A DNA stretch of 64,000 nucleotides. Origin: Sciurus carolinensis. Taxonomy: Eukaryota; Chordata; Mammalia; Rodentia; Sciuridae. Position numbers and translations under genes: made by a program. The stretch spans positions 27,024,777 through 27,088,776 of the forward strand of contig NC_062227.1 in the NCBI RefSeq assembly GCF_902686445.1, in the 5' to 3' direction. Shown here piece after piece: positions 45,106 through 57,870 of the stretch (its first letter is position 1; each line of letters begins with the position of its first letter). The notes under the pieces are model-generated. The model was given only the letters and a program-made list of their open reading frames with translations. It was not told where the DNA came from and searched no databases.

Positions 45106-48100
45106 TCTTCTTAAATACGTTCTTTATCTGTGACATGATTGCTAGTGTTGTCAGTCTTTAATTTGTGAAATTTGAAATGGAATGTCCCTATAGAATTTTA
45201 GACAAAATACTAGTAGATTAAAAATCTCAGATCACTTTTTGAAAACATGATTCATTGTTATCATTTTGTACCCTAATACAGCATATTTAGCTTAAACAGA
45301 AATTACATCTTGTGATATCACCAAATTATCTCCAAGGATAGCTGCTTCTAAAACTGTCTAGACTTGATCCTTCCCAAGTGAAATTATACAAATTTCACTT
45401 TAAGTTGTTTTAAACTCTGATGATTCTTAATATCAAAGTTTTCAGTTTCACCCTTATAAGAACTTTAGTGAACCAACTACTGAATCTATATACTAGGGAA
45501 TCAGGATCTACTGCTGTCCACTACCCACTCCTTCTGACTTTTCTGATTTTGTACTTGGTCTTATCTCTATGGTTTTCAATTCTTAGAACTGAATTATTCC
45601 ATAATCCAAGTTCTGATTAATTCCAGTTCTGATTCTTGTTATAGTCGATGTAGTACAAACTGGATTAGAAATAACCTGTGAATTTTAGGAAACCAAAAAT
45701 TTGACCCTATCTCTCATATTAGGGTCTGATATTGATCATGCAGAGTTGTGTACCAGGGTTAATGAATATGTTCTCAATGAGTTGTTGCAAACAAAATTGA
45801 ATTTTAGATTTCTCTCCATTCTTCATTTTTGTTGTTTATTTCCAGGTTTTAAATAAATTATCTGTGTAAGCAGGAATATATCAGAACTGTCAAGATATGT
45901 CTAGAGAATTTATATATATACTTAGTGATGTATTTTTCATTCAATACAAATAAATTTCCAGTAGAGCTAATTACCCTTGTTATGTAATCTGGGCCAAGCC
46001 AGATTTTTGACAGGAATATCATAATTAAATTGTTTCTTGGAAGCATTTACAAATAAGTAGACCATAACACTTTCAGTGTGGGCAATGAGGTAACTTAAGA
46101 CCATCTGCAGAAAATTAGAAAATGCTTTTATTGGAAAAAAATATTTAGTTTTAAGAGTATAAATTTTCCTGGGAGAAAAATTCTACTTGTTCAATATTCT
46201 GAAGGAAACTAAATGTTTGGTATTCGTATTAGTGGCTAATGAAACTTTAAGGTCCGCTTAAATATAATGCCCTTTAATTTGGTCACTATCTGGTCATTTT
46301 GTGATGTTGATTGCTATAGTATTCACTGATAATCTTATTTTATTAATTTGCTTAAGATGTGTTAGGAAGACTTTAAAGACAAACAAGTTTTTAATAGTTA
46401 AGATTATTTTAATTTTCCAAAGTGTATGAGGCATTATTAGTACCTAGTCTGTCTTCTTAATCTTTTATAAGAAAACTGATATTTTCCCATTGGGCATATT
46501 TTCCTTACTTATGTGCTTTCATTCTGGAAGTATAGGGATAATTGTGGTCATTCATAATTCTTGGCATGAATTGAGATGAAAACATGGAATTTCATAGATA
46601 TATGAAATTAGCTAGATTATAGTTGCAAAGAATTGTTAGAGGTTCTTAACTCAAATATCAAAACTTCAGTTGTTTAAAACATTCTAGAGGCTTTTCATTG
46701 GGAAGTCATTCATACATAATCTCTTACTTATATTCCTTTCTGTAATATGATTGTTAGAAGATTGTGTTCTAGTGAATTTCCTTTATATTCTTTGAAAAAA
46801 TCATTTTTCTCTAGTAATAGCAAAATGTTTAGTGCTCTTCCTGGTAGATTTACTAAGAGACCTACTTAGATGCTTCAGAAATATGACAGTAAAAATTCAT
46901 CATGATAAATAAGTAGGGATGGTCATCAAGCAAAGAATGACATGAGGCACACATCTCTTTCACATTTTCATATTCACCCTAAAGGAAACTTTGCATAAGA
47001 GAAAGATTATTGGACTCAAGGTCAGCGGACCAAATTTCTAATTGTGATTTTTAGGCAACTCACTTTCTAGGCTTCTTGATCTTTGACATATTTTTTTCCT
47101 TTAAAAATATTAATACCTCATTTAGTTGTGGAAATTAAATGAGATGACATTTGTGGAAATGTTTTTGAGCTTGAAAGTTCTGTAAGAATGGTGCATGTAA
47201 ATATTGCTCTTGCCAGTGTGTATCATAGAAACATTCATCGTAAGAATGTTAAAAGTCTGACTGTTAAAGTATTTTAAACCTTTTAATTTAAAGAATTTCA
47301 AGTTAAGCATTTTTAGTAGATTTGACATCTCATATATTGTTATTTCTTGGTCAAGGCATCAAGTATTTGTGCTCCATTCATTGGCAGAACTTGAGCCATC
47401 CAAGTAAATGATAAGTATTGACATTTATATTGTATTTTTATTAGTCATTAAATCTGTGAAGGATTATTGTGTCTTGAAGATTTAGAATTTCCTGGCATTG
47501 GTGTCAGAAATTTTTGAGCAAGGAATTTTAGTAGTTCCTTCCAATGAAGTCAATTATAATTACATATATTTTGTAATATAATTGGGAACTTTAGTGAGGT
47601 CCTTATGATATGATCAGGAAATATAGAGAATTGGTAAGAGGCATCAGTTTGCCTGGATGAAATCTACTTTTCGATGCCAGCAGAAAGTTTACAGTTATAG
47701 CTGAAGACATGGTCCTGACTTAAGAAAGTACAATAGTTAATATTTTATGGGCTTTGAGTCAAAACCCAGTCTTGTCTAAGCCCAAAGTCAGAACTCTGTT
47801 GCACTTGAAATAACTTTTTCATATATATTATAATCATCAATCTGCAGTGTGTGTAATAACTGTTCTGTCTTCCTCAATTAGATACCTAGTCTCAGTGATA
47901 ATAAATTATAAAGCATTTATAATGAGTTGTTTTCAAGGGAAATTTTAATACATGACGAAGTAAGATATTTTTGAAGCTCTATTACCAATTTTAGGCCATT
48001 TACAGCTATTAAATGACCCTTTTAATGTCTTGATCAGTGCCTTTGTGACCTATGAAATGATTCATGGATGACTACATAGGGGAAATTTGCAGAATAGAAT

Positions 48101-50391
48101 ATAAAATTATCCTTCTTAGTTAAGAAACACTAAGCTCCCTCCTCTAAGTTCATTTAACACCTTTATTAATTCAATTTCTCTCCTACTTACGATCTTGTCA
48201 TGTTGAAGGATGTACGATTATCAGTTCATAATTTCACTGGGAACTCCTAGAGAGAACCATCTACCATCTACTTGAATGGTATCCTTTCTCCCAACCTTAG
48301 TTCTTGAGAATAATGGGCATTTAATATTCAGAATATGGATGACTGAAGGACAAAATAATTTGGTACATGCCCAGAGTTATTTAACAATCCACTGTTATAA
48401 ATGATAGTAAAAGACTTTTTATTTTCCATCTGTTGACACATCCTATTGTTGATTTATTCATCAGGAAGGATTTATGCTATATGTGGTTCAGCAGTTTTCT
48501 GGATGCTGCAACTGCGTAAGTAAGCAACACTGACAAAAAAAAGTTACGTTTATGGAACTCACCTTTTACTTGATAAAAGTTCTCCTGGCCAACTTCAAAT
48601 CGTTTACAAATTTTAAAAAAGTGTCTTTTTTTCCAAGAATTTATTTATCATAATTTTAAAATAAATTTCCTTAACAATGGAAAATAAATGGAGTTTCATA
48701 AGATATTCAAAAGTCTGTGAATTGAGACTGAGTGATTTTGTAGTAGATGCTAAACCTATGATGAAAAGATTAGTTTCTACTTAACATCCATTATTATCTT
48801 AAGAAATTCAGCACAGATAAAAACCTCATAGTGTTCAAGTGTTTTAAAATGTGATGGTGTTTCATATGCTACTGATAATTAAAAAATGAAACGTAGCAAA
48901 GGGAAATGTTGAGACAATCATGGGGGGAATAACCACTAATTCAGGATACTGTGAAAGAAACATTGTAAAATATGGCATCAAAATAAACTTTCATTCTAGC
49001 TATAAAATATGAAACAAATAAATTAAGATATCCCTAGTATAAGAAAGAATAATAGTTTGACTCAAATATTCCAGTACTTCCAGTAATGTTCCCAATGCTA
49101 TTGATGAGGGGACTATCAGTTTATGTATGTGTTTAGTTTTTCTTTATTTGGACTGACTGATAATTGTTTTTAATTAATCAGGATGGACATTAGTTCCTGA
49201 TATATAACTTACTAGGATATATAATGCTCATAGAATACTGAAGCAAGAGTACCTCTCTATAAAATATCATACATGTGTAACTTGTTCTTAAAATCTTTTT
49301 TAGGGATATGAACTATAATATTTAAAAATATTAATATAGGCAACAACCTCTCAGTTTATCAAATATCAAACTCCTACATTTGCTCTGTTTAGATGCTAAT
49401 GTGAATTAGATTGGATCTTACCCTCAAGGAGTTTACACTCTGAGAGAAATAGTCAAATATGTATATTCAACAGTAATTTAGCCAAATTTTATTCATTTAA
49501 GTTCTTTCATTCAATATATATCCATATGGTGCTGATATTAAATATTAATATTAAAATATAATCTAACATAAAGAAGAGTAAATATTAGGCTTTGAATTAT
49601 CCATTGACCCAGCCCCTTACTTGAGGGAAAATTAGATGTTACAGGATCATTTTCTTATGAGAAGCAGAATCCCTTTCTAGCTAGCTGTGGGAAAAGGGAT
49701 CTGCTGGGATAACATAGAGTAATAATTTATGTAAGTGTATCCCAGGGATCCACCTGTCCATGTTCTCTTTGATGGTCTCTGTGGGCCTCATAGCCTCTCC
49801 TCTTTCATTCTTTCTGTGACTCTACTTCAACTCCATCTTTCTATCTTCTTATGTGTTTCTTACACACTTGTTTCTTCTACAACACAGTGGACTCCAAAGT
49901 GCAATTGGAAACTTTCTAGGTTAGCTGACTGCATTCCTCTCTGAAGACCATATTAGATTTCTAGAAAACATCTCCTTGGTTCAATCATTCACTCACAGCC
50001 CAAGTAGTCCTTAGAGTGGAGTTACTGGTGCATACTTAAGCCACTTCAGTGCCAATGGGCAGCACAACTCTTAAGAACGGGGTGTGGGTGTGAGCAATAA
50101 GGTATCGTCAGCTCCTGTATTACTATGTCAGGTGTGTTAGGATGTGTTAGTAGTGATTATGGGCAAGTTGGCATAGATGGTTTGCTTCAGTGCTTTTTAT
50201 GTGATAAATTGAAAGCTTATTTTTTTAATATATCAATTTGTATCCTAAATGATAATAGAAACCAACAAATAGTTCTAATTCTAAATCATAAAATGCCACA
50301 AAGGATTCATAGCATGTATTTAATGTGCATACTTTAAGTAGCTGAATGGGATAAATTGCTGATAGAATTTTTAATTCAGAAGTCCAGTGGA
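45106..50391. other. Long repeat-poor unassigned stretch
   Basis: Over 5 kb with almost no recognisable young or old interspersed repeats, apart from a possible L2/MIR-type fragment near 49390-49470. No gene, exon or RNA gene is recognised. The short frames (45420-45620, 49735-49944, 50125-50337) have no visible domain. Confidence 0.45.
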
Positions 50392-50605
50392 GGCTGGGCA
50401 CAGTGCACACGCTTGTTATCCCAGCAGCTTGGGAGGCTGAGGCAGGAAGAATTTGAGTCCAAAGCCAGCCTCTGCAAAAGCAAGGCACTAAGCAACTCAG
50501 TAAGACCCTGTCTCTAAATAATATACAAAATAGGGCAGGGGATGTGGCTCAGTGGTCAAGTGCCCCTAAGTTCAATCCCTGGTACCAAAAAAAAAAAAAA
50601 AAAAA
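50392..50605 (+). mobile_element. B1-dID dimeric SINE
   Basis: The B1 half is ggctgggcacagtgcacacg … 'aagaccctgtctctaaat'. The ID half is 'ggggatgtggctcagtggtc … gttcaatccctggtacc', followed by a run of 19 A. The flanks 'agtccagtggag' and 'aatccaatggag' look like a slightly diverged target duplication. Confidence 0.95.
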
Positions 50606-50766
50606 TCCAATGGAGTTTACTTTTTCTATCACCATATCATTTCTATTGCTAATTTCTGCTTTAAAATACATTGTATACCCCAAATTTAGAATGTTTAATC
50701 CTTAAGGACTTAAAACAAGATATGAGTAATTTTACTTTTCTTCTTTACGTTCTTAAGTTTAGTGCA

Positions 50767-51114
50767 CAGTCATTCCTGGGATCCATGAAGGATTGGTTCC
50801 AGGACCCACAGAGATATCAAAATCCTTGACTGTTCAAATCCCTTATATCAAACAGCATAGTATTTGCATAAAACTTACACAATCCATATATTTTAAATCA
50901 TTTCTGTGTTACTTAGAATACCTAACCTAATGCAAATGCTTTGTAAATAGTTGTTGTAGTACATTGTTTAGGGAAGAATGGAAAGAAAAAAAAAAGGACA
51001 AATGCATGTTTTTTTCATGTATTTTCAATCTGTGGTTGGTTTGATTTGTGAAAGGGAACCACAAATACATAGGGTCACAATATATAGAACCACAGATGTG
51101 TGGGGTCAACTCTG
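50767..51114 (+). mobile_element. MER2-like (Tigger-group) non-autonomous element
   Basis: The left end is cagtcattcctgggatccat and the right end is ...tgtggggtcaactctg. The inside ('ggttccaggacccacagag', 'cagcatagtatttgcataa', 'gttgtagtacattgtttagg') follows the MER2 consensus closely as I recall it. Same family as 6746-7079, opposite strand. Confidence 0.85.
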
Positions 51115-51342
51115 TGAGCTTTGACATGCAGACCTGCAGTTAGATATGTTGCTCTGAAAAGGACCCCATTCCCTCCATTCAATGCTGCCAGGTAAAACCA
51201 TAAGACTTTCCATTTTAGTCCCAGTAGTCTGAATGTTCAACTGACATGTAAACTCCATAGTTCAAATTCAAATAAAACACCTAACTGGTATGATGGGACT
51301 GCTCAGTTTTTTGAACTATTAAATTATGTCTTTAACAACTTT

Positions 51343-51566
51343 TATTACTTTATTTATTTATTTATTTATTTGGTACTGGGGATTGAACTCAGGGCACTCA
51401 ACGCCTGAGCCACATCCCCAGCCCTTTTTTGCATTTTATTTAGAGACAAGATCTCACTGAGTTGCTTAGGGCCTCCCTAAGTTGCTGAGGCTGGCCTTGA
51501 ATTTGCTATCCTCCTGCCTCAGGCTCCTGAGCTGCTAGGATTACAGTCCTGTGCCATTACACTACA
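51343..51566 (-). mobile_element. B1-dID dimeric SINE, antisense
   Basis: The tail is a (TATT)n run at 51343-51372. The ID half reversed is 'ggggattgaactcagggc … gagccacatccccagccc'. The B1 half reversed is 'gagttgcttagggcctccc … gctaggattacagtcctgtg'. Confidence 0.95.
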
Positions 51567-52661
51567 ATTTTTATTATTTTTATTATGCAAGCACTGAGTT
51601 CATTGCTTGAGACATAAGAGTGATCCTTGATCATTGTCCCCTTCAGTGGTTGGTGCTATGAAGGTAAGGCAGAATAAAAAACAGCTTTATCCCAGTTTTG
51701 CCATTCTGTCCATTGTTACTGCTCGTTCTTTGGGATGCTTTTGAAACCAATCACATAAATCTCTGTTTCCTGTTCTGGAAAATCTCACCCATAAGAAATT
51801 TTCTGCTATTGGGAAAGCAGTTTTATTGCTTATTCAACCAGTTGTGTACATTATTATTATTTTCGTGAATTAACTGCTGTACCTCCCTGTAGGTCTACAA
51901 TACACAAAGAGATTTCTGAACTAATAATTTGTGTTAAATTGCGTTAGTCTCCATACATATATTGCATTAAATGATGCATAAACTCACAAAGTGAATGCTC
52001 ACATAGCCTCATAGATAGATTCAAAGGCAAATGTAAACACTAGTGAGGATTTGTAAATTCCTCCTGGCTTTTTTCATTGTTCCTTTGATTTTTTTTCCAA
52101 AGACTTGAAGTCTTTGGGATGTATATTCAAAGCCATATTGCCTATAATGTAGATAAAGTCAAAACTCAAAGGAATATATATTGCCTCTATTTTAAAACAT
52201 TCCTAAGATAAAATTAGATACAGACAAAGGTGGTTCCAAAAGTGAGGAATGGTATTAGTGTTTATAACCATTGTTATTTCAAAACCTCTTTCTTCCTCTG
52301 CCCCAGGAAAATAGGAAACTACTGCTTTCTTGTATTTTATATTCCTAAATAGGGGTTAGCTAAGTAGAATATAATTGGAGGTTCATTGATGTTTGATGAG
52401 GCTGTCGAAGACTCTTGAACTACCCCTAAACTCAGGCCAGGATCATTTTACAAATTGTTTTGCAAACTGAGATCAGGAATCTTCCAGCCATCATTAGAAT
52501 TATAGGATTCTAGTTTGCTATAGCCATAGGGAGATGCTTCCGTAGAACCAGAGGTAATTTACAGGTTTTGTGGTCAAAATCTGTCAGGAAGGCCAAACAA
52601 GAACAAGAGTTATCCCATTTCTTTTGCTCGACTTGATGCAAATGGTGTTCAAGTTCTTCAT
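51567..52661. other. Unassigned DNA
   Basis: Nothing recognised. Confidence 0.5.
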
Positions 52662-52890
52662 AGAAAATGTCAAATGATCGCTTCTCGACCGTTAGGACTG
52701 TATAGAGGGAGAAGAGGGGGGGGGGGGGGGGGGGGGGGAAGGGAAAAAATAACAGAATGAATCAAACAACATTACCCTATGTAAATTTTTGATTACACAA
52801 ATGGTATGCCTTTACGCCATGTACAAACAGAGAAACAACATGTATCCCATTTGTTTACAATAAAAAAAAAGAAAGAAAATGTCAAATGAT
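52662..52890 (+). mobile_element. Young 5'-truncated LINE-1 tail with exact target duplication
   Basis: The 17-base string agaaaatgtcaaatgat occurs at 52662-52678 and 52874-52890, exact. Between them lie a 16-base lead (cgcttctcgaccgtta), the L1 3' UTR from about 52695 ('ggactgtatagagggag…catttgtttacaataaa') and an A-rich tail. It is the sense form of the L1 3' end seen reversed at 8183-8380. A run of 23 G (52716-52738) occupies the usual purine tract. Confidence 0.9.
52716..52738 (+). repeat. Run of 23 G
   Basis: An uninterrupted G homopolymer within the L1 3' UTR. The related copy at 8183 has a mixed G-rich tract in the same place, so this is an expansion of a normal L1 feature. It could form G-quadruplex DNA. 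Confidence 0.9.
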
Positions 52891-53039
52891 ACTTACTTGT
52901 CACAGAGACAAAGATGCCATATGAATGGAAGTGGGGGTCTTTCATCCACCTATTCATTTATGTATTCAGTTAGAAATGTGTTTTAAGTGTCTTTTATAAA
53001 TGGGTGGTACTAATATGCAGAGTCAAAGAAAATGTTTCT

Positions 53040-53510
53040 TTTTTGTACTTCTACGGATGTGGTACCTTGTAAAAATGACCCACAGATTCCTTCCCTCTTT
53101 GTGCTGGCAGTGATGTTACAGATTTTCTTGTCCAGCAGTGAGTTGCATTGGCCAATGGGACATTCACATAAATGGTTCCAGCAAGGTCTTGAAAAGCACT
53201 TGCAAATGGAGCTGTCCTCTCTCTTCTTATGTTACACAGTATCCATGGGAGGAAGCAGTGGACACCATACTAGATAACAGGGAGTGTGTGGCCCAAGCAC
53301 CAGCCAGCTGCCAGTCCTGTTGGTGAGGTCACCCATCACCCAGAACCACCAGTTCCTGGCTGACCTGGCTGACCCTCAAACACATTTCCAGTGTGTGAGC
53401 TAACCTATCCGGGGTCAATGGAATCAACTCAGACCAGATAGAGTCTCAGCACAGTTGTGAACTAAAGAAATGGTTGTTATAATCAGATACTGAATTTGAG
53501 GGTGACTTAT
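53040..53510 (+). mobile_element. MLT1-type (MaLR) LTR
   Basis: 'ggccaatgggacattcacat', 'ggtcttgaaaagcacttgc', 'tcacccagaaccaccagttc' and 'gaactaaagaaatggttg' match the MLT1 LTR layout. No internal region adjoins. The frames 53032-53277 and 53138-53326 are shadows of it. Confidence 0.7.
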
Positions 53511-54369
53511 AAGCAGTAAGGGTTAAGTGATATAGGAGATAAAAGTAATCCACTTGTAAAATAGTTATGTAGGATGGCAGAGTAACATATGACTTAGATT
53601 ATCAGAATTTGGTGATGGATAGATTTACAAAGATGGGAAAAGCTGAGGAAGAAAGTTAAGTTTTAAGCTCAATTTTTAAAGAATAAATAGTATTTGGATA
53701 AGCAAGAAGAAAAATGATATATTAGGAAGACAAGTGATTTCAGTACAGCTAGGAGACCAGAAGGAAAGTGGGTTGCGAATGTAAAATCTTACTTTGGTCA
53801 ATTCGTAGCATAGATCAAGTGATACATTACTTCTACTAGACTACTAGCTTTACCTCCAACCCAGGTCATTTCCAGGACAAATCCCCGGAAAAAAATGTGT
53901 GAAGTATGTGAATATCCCTGTATTTTATATTGGTTGATTCTGCCTGTATCTCTAAGTCCACATCAAAAGAAGCATTGAATTTTGTTGTCGTATTTGACTA
54001 AGGAAATGCAGTTTGTGAAAAAGAAGTATTTCTTATTTCTCACTAAAATAATCTCTACTGTCATTAAAACATGTTTTTTATATACAAGTCAGGAGCTAGA
54101 TATATAAAAAACTTGTTATTACTCTTTTCTTAGCTCTCCTATCTCACAGTGCCCAAATATCATTCCTCTCTATTGAAAGAATAAACCCATAATTTTACTT
54201 TTAGATATATGACAAGATTGTGCCAAATTGAGAGTTGTTGTAACTAATTACCAATCATGATGTGTCTAATCAAAACTGTCATAACTTATCTTGTTAACAG
54301 AACATGTATATGAACTAAAATTTCAATTAACATGCTTTTTTTTCTCCACTGAATTTGTAATTTATAATG
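53511..54369. other. Unassigned AT-rich DNA
   Basis: Nothing recognised. Confidence 0.5.
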
Positions 54370-54672
54370 TGTTGGTTAACTCCTACTCACCCTTCAGATC
54401 ATGGTCAAAGAAACCTTCCTCAGCAAAGTCTTGTAACTTCACTCAGTTTCAGTTTTGGTGTGACTATGTATGGAGGGGTACTCATTTTCTTTATAGGATT
54501 TCTCTTGGTGCATATTGCACTTTCATGGAATGATGTTCGATGCCTGCTAGATGTTAAATCTGCCTGTTAGATTGCAAGCTCCTTTAGGCTTGTCATTTTA
54601 TCCTCAGCATGGAACAGTGTCCGGCATCTAGTGTGCATTGAACAAATATTTGTTGAAAGGATAAATTAGTGA
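54370..54672 (+). mobile_element. L2 LINE 3' end
   Basis: 'cacccttcagatcatggtc', 'cctcagcatggaacagtgtc' and 'tgaacaaatatttgttgaaa' follow the L2 3' end, including its terminal repeat-like wording. The frames 54291-54533 and 54367-54570 overlap it. Confidence 0.75.
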
Positions 54673-54769
54673 AGAGCACTTTTGCATGCATGAGGTCTCA
54701 GTTTAAATGCTAACAATAGAAAGTAGCAAGGGGAATTTCTGCTTGGCAGAAGCCCAGACGATACCTGGG

Positions 54770-55340
54770 AAAGAAAAGGGGACCCAGAGCTTGGTGTTCC
54801 ACATGGAGGTGGGTGTAGAGAGGAAGTCAGGGTGCTTATCATCTAGGGCCTTCCAGGTCATAGTAAGGACTCTGCATGTTGATGTAGGTGCAATGGGGAG
54901 AGACTGGAGGGTGGGAAGCCACGTACTAGTGGGATGTCTGATAAGATCCTCCTAGGTGCTGTGCCCAGATGGCAGGGAGGTTAGGGAAGGAGTGGGGGCT
55001 AGAGATAGACTAGGGGCTTTAAAGTAAAGATTTTGACTTCTTTAGGTTTGTACTGTGGATGTGAAGAAAATTAAATGAGTTTTTTATAGATTCTGATGAA
55101 TAATTAGTATTCTCTTAATGAATGGGAGGAAAACAGGGATGGAGATGTTTACTAAGTTTGTGTGCTGGAGCCACTGAGGGCCAAGTGTCCAGTCCCTGAC
55201 ATGCAGAGAGCCTGTGGGTGGGATGCCGGGCTGGCGTGTGGGTGGAGAGATGGAGAGTGTGCAAGCAGTTCTAAAAATAAGATGGACATTGGTGTACCAC
55301 CCAAGCACTGATCAGAAGGAAGCTAGAGTGGCTTATGAAT
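54770..55340 (+). repeat. Ancient interspersed repeat, family not named
   Basis: 'gccttccaggtcatagtaag', 'gcaatggggagagactgga' and 'tgtgcccagatggcaggga' recall the same ancient repeat as 32790-33420. Alignment to a repeat library is needed for a name. Confidence 0.4.
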
Positions 55341-55559
55341 ATCAGGTAAAGTAGATATTAGGAAAGAAGCATTAAGAGGGAGAATAGTGAGATTTTATAA
55401 TGATAAATTTTATAGTTCCTTAGAAGGACATAACAGTGGCAGGTTGTGTTTGCAGCTAGTGACAGAGTCTCACCTCCCAAGATGCCAACTCAGAGTACAG
55501 CAAGGAGAAATAGGCAAATCTATGACTACAGGTGGGTATTTCAACACTTCATTCCTAGT

Positions 55560-56283
55560 TACCAAAGGTTGATAGGGGTATAGAAGACATGAACAAAACT
55601 ATCATCTAAATGATCTGCAAGAACACTTCTCCAAATAACAGAAAATACACACCCAGAACACTCTTCAGGAGGGACCAGGTGCTGGGCTGTAAGGCAAGTC
55701 TCATAATTTAAGAGGAATAAAATCAGGCAGTGTGATCTCTGACCACAAAGGAATTAACCTAGAAATTAGTTGTAGAAGATTATCTTGATATTTGGCTGCT
55801 ATGTGGAGATCAAATGACATATTTACAGGTAGTTCATATTTCAAAGAAGAAATCACAAGAAAAAATTAAGAAGGACTTCAAACAAACTGAAAATGAAATT
55901 ATGATAGACCTAGAAGGGTAAAATGAAGCTCAGCAATTATTAGAGACTTTTTTTTTTTTGCATTAATGCTTCCATTAGAAAAGAAGAAACAATACCAAAT
56001 CAAAGGTGTTCCTAAAGGGACTACATATCAAGGACAGAAAGTAAAATCCAAATAAGAAGAAACACGGTAATAATAAGTATAAATTAAGGACTAAATGAAA
56101 TAGAAATGGAAAAGCTGTGAAGAAAATAAAACTAAAAGAACGCTCTTGGAGAAGATTAACAAAATTGATGAACTTTAGCCAGTCTATCAGGAAAGTCTGA
56201 TATCAGTAATGATTTCCCAGAAATATAAAGGATTGGAGGATTGGGAGAGGATAGTGAGAGAGGCTATTGGCATTTTTAAGGCT
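55560..56283 (+). mobile_element. Old LINE-1 ORF2 DNA, sense
   Basis: 'aggaccaggtgctgggctg', 'ctgaccacaaaggaattaac', 'ggagaagattaacaaaattg' and 'gaaatataaaggattggag' follow ORF2 in sense orientation, with all frames broken. A T run lies near 55949-55960. Confidence 0.75.
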
Positions 56284-56487
56284 ATAATTATTATTATTTT
56301 TTGTAATGGGGATTGAACCCAGGGGCACTTTATCCCTGGCTACATCCCCAGTCCTTTTTATTTTTATTTTGATACGGGGAGTCTGACTGAGGGTCACACT
56401 AATTTGCTGAGTTTGGCCTCCAAATTGTCATCCTCCTGCCTCAGCCTCCTGAATCTCTGGGATTATAGGTGTACTCCACCATGTCTA
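56284..56487 (-). mobile_element. B1-dID dimeric SINE nested in the L1, antisense
   Basis: ID half reversed 'ggggattgaacccaggggc … ctggctacatccccagtcc', B1 half reversed 'cctcctgcctcagcctcc … tgggattataggtgtac'. Confidence 0.9.
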
Positions 56488-56632
56488 CTTAAGTCAATAA
56501 ATTTGACATTAAAACTGAAATGGGAAATTTCTTGAAAAACACAAACTATAAAAATTTCTCAAAAAGAACTAGTGAATGATTAAAACTCTAATATCTATTA
56601 AAGATTTGTATATATTATTTAAAATCTCCCTA
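56488..56632 (+). mobile_element. Old LINE-1 ORF2 DNA, sense, between SINEs
   Basis: 'aaatttcttgaaaaacacaa' and 'ctcaaaaagaactagtgaat' continue the L1 of 55560. Confidence 0.65.
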
Positions 56633-56915
56633 CAGCTGGGCATGGTAACACATGCCTGTAATTCCAGAGACTAAGGCAGGAGGATCACTTATTCTAAGCC
56701 AGGTTCAGCAACTTAGTGAGGCCTTAAGCAACTTGGCAAAACCCTGTCTCAAAATAATAAATAAATAAATAAAAAGAGCTGGGGAATATGTAGCTCAGTG
56801 GCAAAGCATCCCTGGATTCAATTCCAGTACTGGAAGAGAGAAAACAAAAAGAGAGAGAGAAAGAGAAAGGGGGTGGGGGAGCAAGGGGGAGGGAGGAAGG
56901 AAGGAAGAAAGAAGA
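56633..56915 (+). mobile_element. B1-dID dimeric SINE with a long GA-rich tail
   Basis: The B1 half is agctgggcatggtaacacat … 'aaaccctgtctcaaaataat'. The ID half is 'gagctggggaatatgtagct … ggattcaattccagtactgg'. The tail from about 56838 is an expanded purine (GA/GGAA) tract. Confidence 0.9.
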
Positions 56916-57870
56916 AAATTCCAATCTTAAGTAGCTCCGCTGATGATTTCTGTCACTTAGGCAAAAATATTACTGACATAATAGGAACCCTTCCAAAACT
57001 AGATCTCATTTCATAAGATCAGCATTATCCTGCTACCAAAACTAGACATAATGAGAAATGAAACCTACAGACCAGTATCTCTCATGAACATGAATTGTGT
57101 TTCTCTATACTCTTAACAAGTAATTGGAAACTAAAAGTTTAAAAACAGTGTAATTTATGAGAGCATAAAGTATTAAATACTTAGGAATAAATTTAACCCT
57201 CTGTTCAGGATCTATAGATAGAAAACTACAAAATAAGACAAAGGAATTTAGAAGAACTAAATAGTGGAGAGATTAACCCCCTGATCAAAGATTAGAAAAC
57301 TCAATATTCTTAAGATTTGATTATCTTTAAAGTGGTCAATTTTTCAATATGATCTGAGTGAAGATCCTACCAAATATCTTAGTAGATTGACCAATTGATT
57401 TAAAATGTACATGAGACATTACACAATGAATAGTAAAACAATTTTAAATAGAAAACAAAGTTGAAGAAGTTACAGTATTTGCAGATCTACTATAATGCTA
57501 TAGTAGTCAAAACTGTGATATTGAAATAAGTATAGTTAGATAGAGCAAAGAAAAAAAATAGTCCACAAATATGAGCAATTGGTTTTGGACAAAGGAGCCA
57601 AGTATATTCAATACAGGACTTCCAGTTTTTTCAACAAATGATGCTGGAACAATTGGATATCCATATGGGAAAAAAAATGAATCTCAAACATTGCCTTACT
57701 TCATACACCACAATTAGTTCAAACCAAAATATAGGCCTATAACGTTTAAAGAGAGGGCTATAAACTATAGTGCAGAAAAAAAGAGAATATATTTATCACT
57801 TCAGGTAAGGCAAAAAGCACAAGTTACAAAAAATATTGATATTATCAAAGTTATTGGTATTTTAGATTAT
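56916..57870 (+). mobile_element. Old LINE-1 ORF2 DNA, sense
   Basis: 'ctaccaaaactagacataat', 'gaccagtatctctcatgaac', 'agtcaaaactgtgatattg', 'ttggacaaaggagccaag' and 'ctggaacaattggatatcc' follow the order of ORF2, reverse transcriptase to C-terminal part. There are many stops. Confidence 0.85.
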
